A stretch of DNA of 32,062 bases from Halorubrum sp. Boch-26 (GTDB lineage: Archaea; Halobacteriota; Halobacteria; Halobacteriales; Haloferacaceae), in assembly GCF_029889805.1 (NCBI RefSeq), contig NZ_JARANT010000022.1:1-32062 (forward strand). The letters are read 5' to 3'. Of the stretch, positions 30,815 to 32,062 are shown in pieces; the stretch's first letter is position 1, and every line of letters begins with the position of its first letter. Below the pieces are notes generated by a model. It worked only from the letters and a program-made list of their open reading frames with translations, made no database searches and was not told where the DNA came from. The position numbers were made by a program, and so were the translations under genes.

Positions 30815-30854
30815 TGGCACCGCTTGAACCCCGTCCAAGCAAGCCAATACAAAG
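30815..30854 (+). promoter_or_regulatory. Duplicated promoter block, copy 1 (paralogue 4)
   Basis: TGGCACCGC is followed 31 bases later by the TATA core AATACAAA (30846-30853), which is 33 bases before the ATG at 30879. Copy 2 (31954-31993) has the same elements with identical spacings, and the intervening TGAAxCC and TCAAG blocks also match. Confidence 0.65.
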
Positions 30855-30878
30855 TGGGTAGGGGTACAGAGTGTAGGT

Positions 30879-31454
30879 ATGGCTAACAGACGAAGCGTCC
30901 TGATCGGACTGGGCGGATTGGTTGCGGGCGGCGGTGCGATCCTGAGTACCGGCGCGTTCACGACGGTGGAAGCCGAGCGGACTGTGAACGTTGAGACGGC
31001 CGGAGACGCGAGTGCCTTCCTCGGGCTCGATGTCGACGATGATTACGACAGTGGCGGTGATACCGTCCAATTCGACCTTTCCGGAGGAATCAATCTCGAC
31101 GCGCTGACCAAGTGGGAGCCGATGCTCATCGTGAGCAATAACGGTACTCAAGATGTCGAGAGTATTAGCTTCGAGTTTACGTCCGATAGCGGCCCTACTG
31201 TTGTCGACGTGGGCAGTGTGACCGACGGCAACGATGAGATCGGTATGGGATTCCAATTCCGCTCAGATTTCGACGGCTCGAATCACTCCGGGTTCAACGA
31301 CAACATTGACACGCAGTCGAGTGACACAGCGCTGACCTCCGGGAATTCAAATGCCTACGACCTCGTCGTCGACACTCGTGGGAGTAGTATGGGTACAGAC
31401 GAAGATTTCGACGTGACGCTAACGATCACCGCCGAGAGTACAGACAACAGCTAA
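30879..31454 (+). CDS. DUF1102-family surface protein, paralogue 4
   Basis: 191 residues. MANRRSVLIGLGGLVAGGGAILSTGAFTTVEAER is the classic DUF1102/TasA-type signal. VNVETAGDASAFLGLDVDDD begins the mature domain, whose Ig-like strands include MLIVSNNGTQDVESISFEF and FDVTLTITAES at the end. Asp/Ser/Gly-rich loops suit a high-salt outside environment. The start lies at leaderless distance from the AATACAAA promoter. The same N-terminus and promoter reappear at 32018, so tandem duplication formed the pair. It is likely a secreted pilus-like or matrix subunit; processing would need a SipW-like peptidase not present in the window. Confidence 0.82.
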   Translation: MANRRSVLIGLGGLVAGGGAILSTGAFTTVEAERTVNVETAGDASAFLGLDVDDDYDSGGDTVQFDLSGGINLDALTKWEPMLIVSNNGTQDVESISFEFTSDSGPTVVDVGSVTDGNDEIGMGFQFRSDFDGSNHSGFNDNIDTQSSDTALTSGNSNAYDLVVDTRGSSMGTDEDFDVTLTITAESTDNS

Positions 31455-31473
31455 CCGCACTATAGAATAGCGG
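31455..31473 (+). terminator. Weak stem-loop after paralogue 4
   Basis: CCG-(CA)-CTAT-AGA-ATAG-CGG forms a 7-base-pair stem with a 2-base bulge starting right after the TAA stop. It could end the transcript. Confidence 0.3.
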
Positions 31474-31953
31474 TGCTGGTCGAGATGATCAGCGTTAGTG
31501 TCGACGCGTTAGCGGTTGACGCCAGTAGTCTCAATGTCGATACGGGTTTGCCGTGGCTCACAGACTGCTGTTCAACAAGGCACAGCCAACAATCGCCGGG
31601 ACATCGTTTCAGTTTCTAAGCTGGCATGTGTCAGACTCTCCGATCAGCGACCTGTTTCTCTGCATTCGTCGCTCCGCGACAACGAGAAACTCCGAAGAGG
31701 ATATTCTCAACACTCCAGATACGATCGAGGCTGGCGAGAGCTGTCCACGAGGTCGGTACTCCATATTTCCAGCGGCCGCGCAGACAAACGATCACTCGCC
31801 ACCGAATCCCGAATACACGTGTGTTTTTGAGTAGTATGGACATGAGAAACGGCCCCGGTTGACCCCTGAGCACCGATCTCTCGTGGCGGTCGTGCGGCGT
31901 CTGCTACTGGTCCCCGTACATTACTTCGATTTCAAGCGGCTCGATACAGATGA
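31474..31953. other. Intergenic region with no recognised gene
   Basis: About 480 bases of lower-GC sequence between paralogue 4 and the next promoter block. A 93-codon frame at 31553-31834 starts with GTG and has no family match and weak codon bias. A decayed surface-protein gene or old insertion is possible, but nothing firm can be said. Confidence 0.4.
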
Positions 31954-31993
31954 TGGCACCGCCTGAATCCGGTTCAAGACAGTCAATACAAAG
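31954..31993 (+). promoter_or_regulatory. Duplicated promoter block, copy 2 (paralogue 5)
   Basis: TGGCACCGC at 31954 and CAATACAAAG at 31984-31993 repeat copy 1 at the same spacing (31 bases to the TATA core, 33 from it to the ATG at 32018). Confidence 0.65.
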
Positions 31994-32017
31994 TGGGAAG
32001 GAGCATATAGTAGAGGT

Positions 32018-32062
32018 ATGGCTAGCAGACGCAGCGTCTTGATCGGGGTAGGTGGACTGGTC
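32018..32062 (+). CDS. DUF1102-family surface protein, paralogue 5 (cut by window end)
   Basis: Only 15 codons are visible. MASRRSVLIGVGGLV is nearly the same as the start of the gene at 30879 (MANRRSVLIGLGGLV) and has the twin-arginine motif. The promoter block is a copy of that of paralogue 4. Identity is certain only for the signal region. Confidence 0.7.
   Translation, partial: MASRRSVLIGVGGLV

Noticed and set aside
31553-31834. Possible 93-residue protein
   Set aside because: GTG start without a promoter, weak third-position GC bias compared with neighbours, no recognisable family. Mentioned only as uncertain in the intergenic entry.

Overview
The window looks like chromosomal DNA of a haloarchaeon, most like Halorubrum in flavour. 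Proteins are strongly acidic, GC is high with GC-rich third codon positions, many promoters have a TATA box about 25 bases before a leaderless start codon, and gene content is archaeal (SRP54, pantoate kinase, Mrp A-G antiporter, archaellum-type FlaD domain, Tat-dependent secretome). Assignment rests on reading the sequence only; no database search was possible.

Left part (about 1-7530): a small catabolic regulon. A TetR-family regulator is transcribed divergently from an amidohydrolase plus fumarylacetoacetate-hydrolase-family gene. A second operon (CaiB/BaiF CoA-transferase, thiolase-fold protein, DUF35 protein) faces the regulator. Near-identical TTACC-N4-GGTAA palindromes sit at both operon promoters, so one regulator probably controls both. 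The thiolase-fold protein has Ser where thiolases carry the nucleophilic Cys and is paired with DUF35, which suggests an aldolase-like role. An MFS transporter follows.

Middle part (about 7600-20400): housekeeping genes. SRP54, archaeal pantoate kinase, a membrane zinc-ribbon protein, a FlaD-domain protein directly followed by an actin-fold protein (salactin/volactin type), a conserved hypothetical whose 3' end runs into an IS200/IS605-like hairpin, a complete Mrp (Mnh) Na+/H+ antiporter operon A-B-C-D-E-F-G, and an intron-containing tRNA-Gln(TTG) with a tRNA-like fragment just beyond its 3' end.

Right part (about 20500-32062): an accessory, cell-surface region with visibly lower GC in places. 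It holds a DUF5658-like membrane protein, a coiled-coil zinc-ribbon protein, a degenerate RecA/KaiC-like protein with a two-pass DUF5305-like membrane protein, a Tat-exported beta-solenoid protein, a wHTH membrane protein, a lipoprotein, and at least five secreted proteins (one cut by the window edge) with twin-arginine plus small-residue-A/S-F signal peptides of the DUF1102/TasA/SipW-substrate type. Several share a duplicated promoter block. This is the best candidate for an undescribed system: a haloarchaeal surface-fibre or matrix locus related to TasA or archaeal bundling pili. Its expected signal peptidase is not in the window and may lie to the right.
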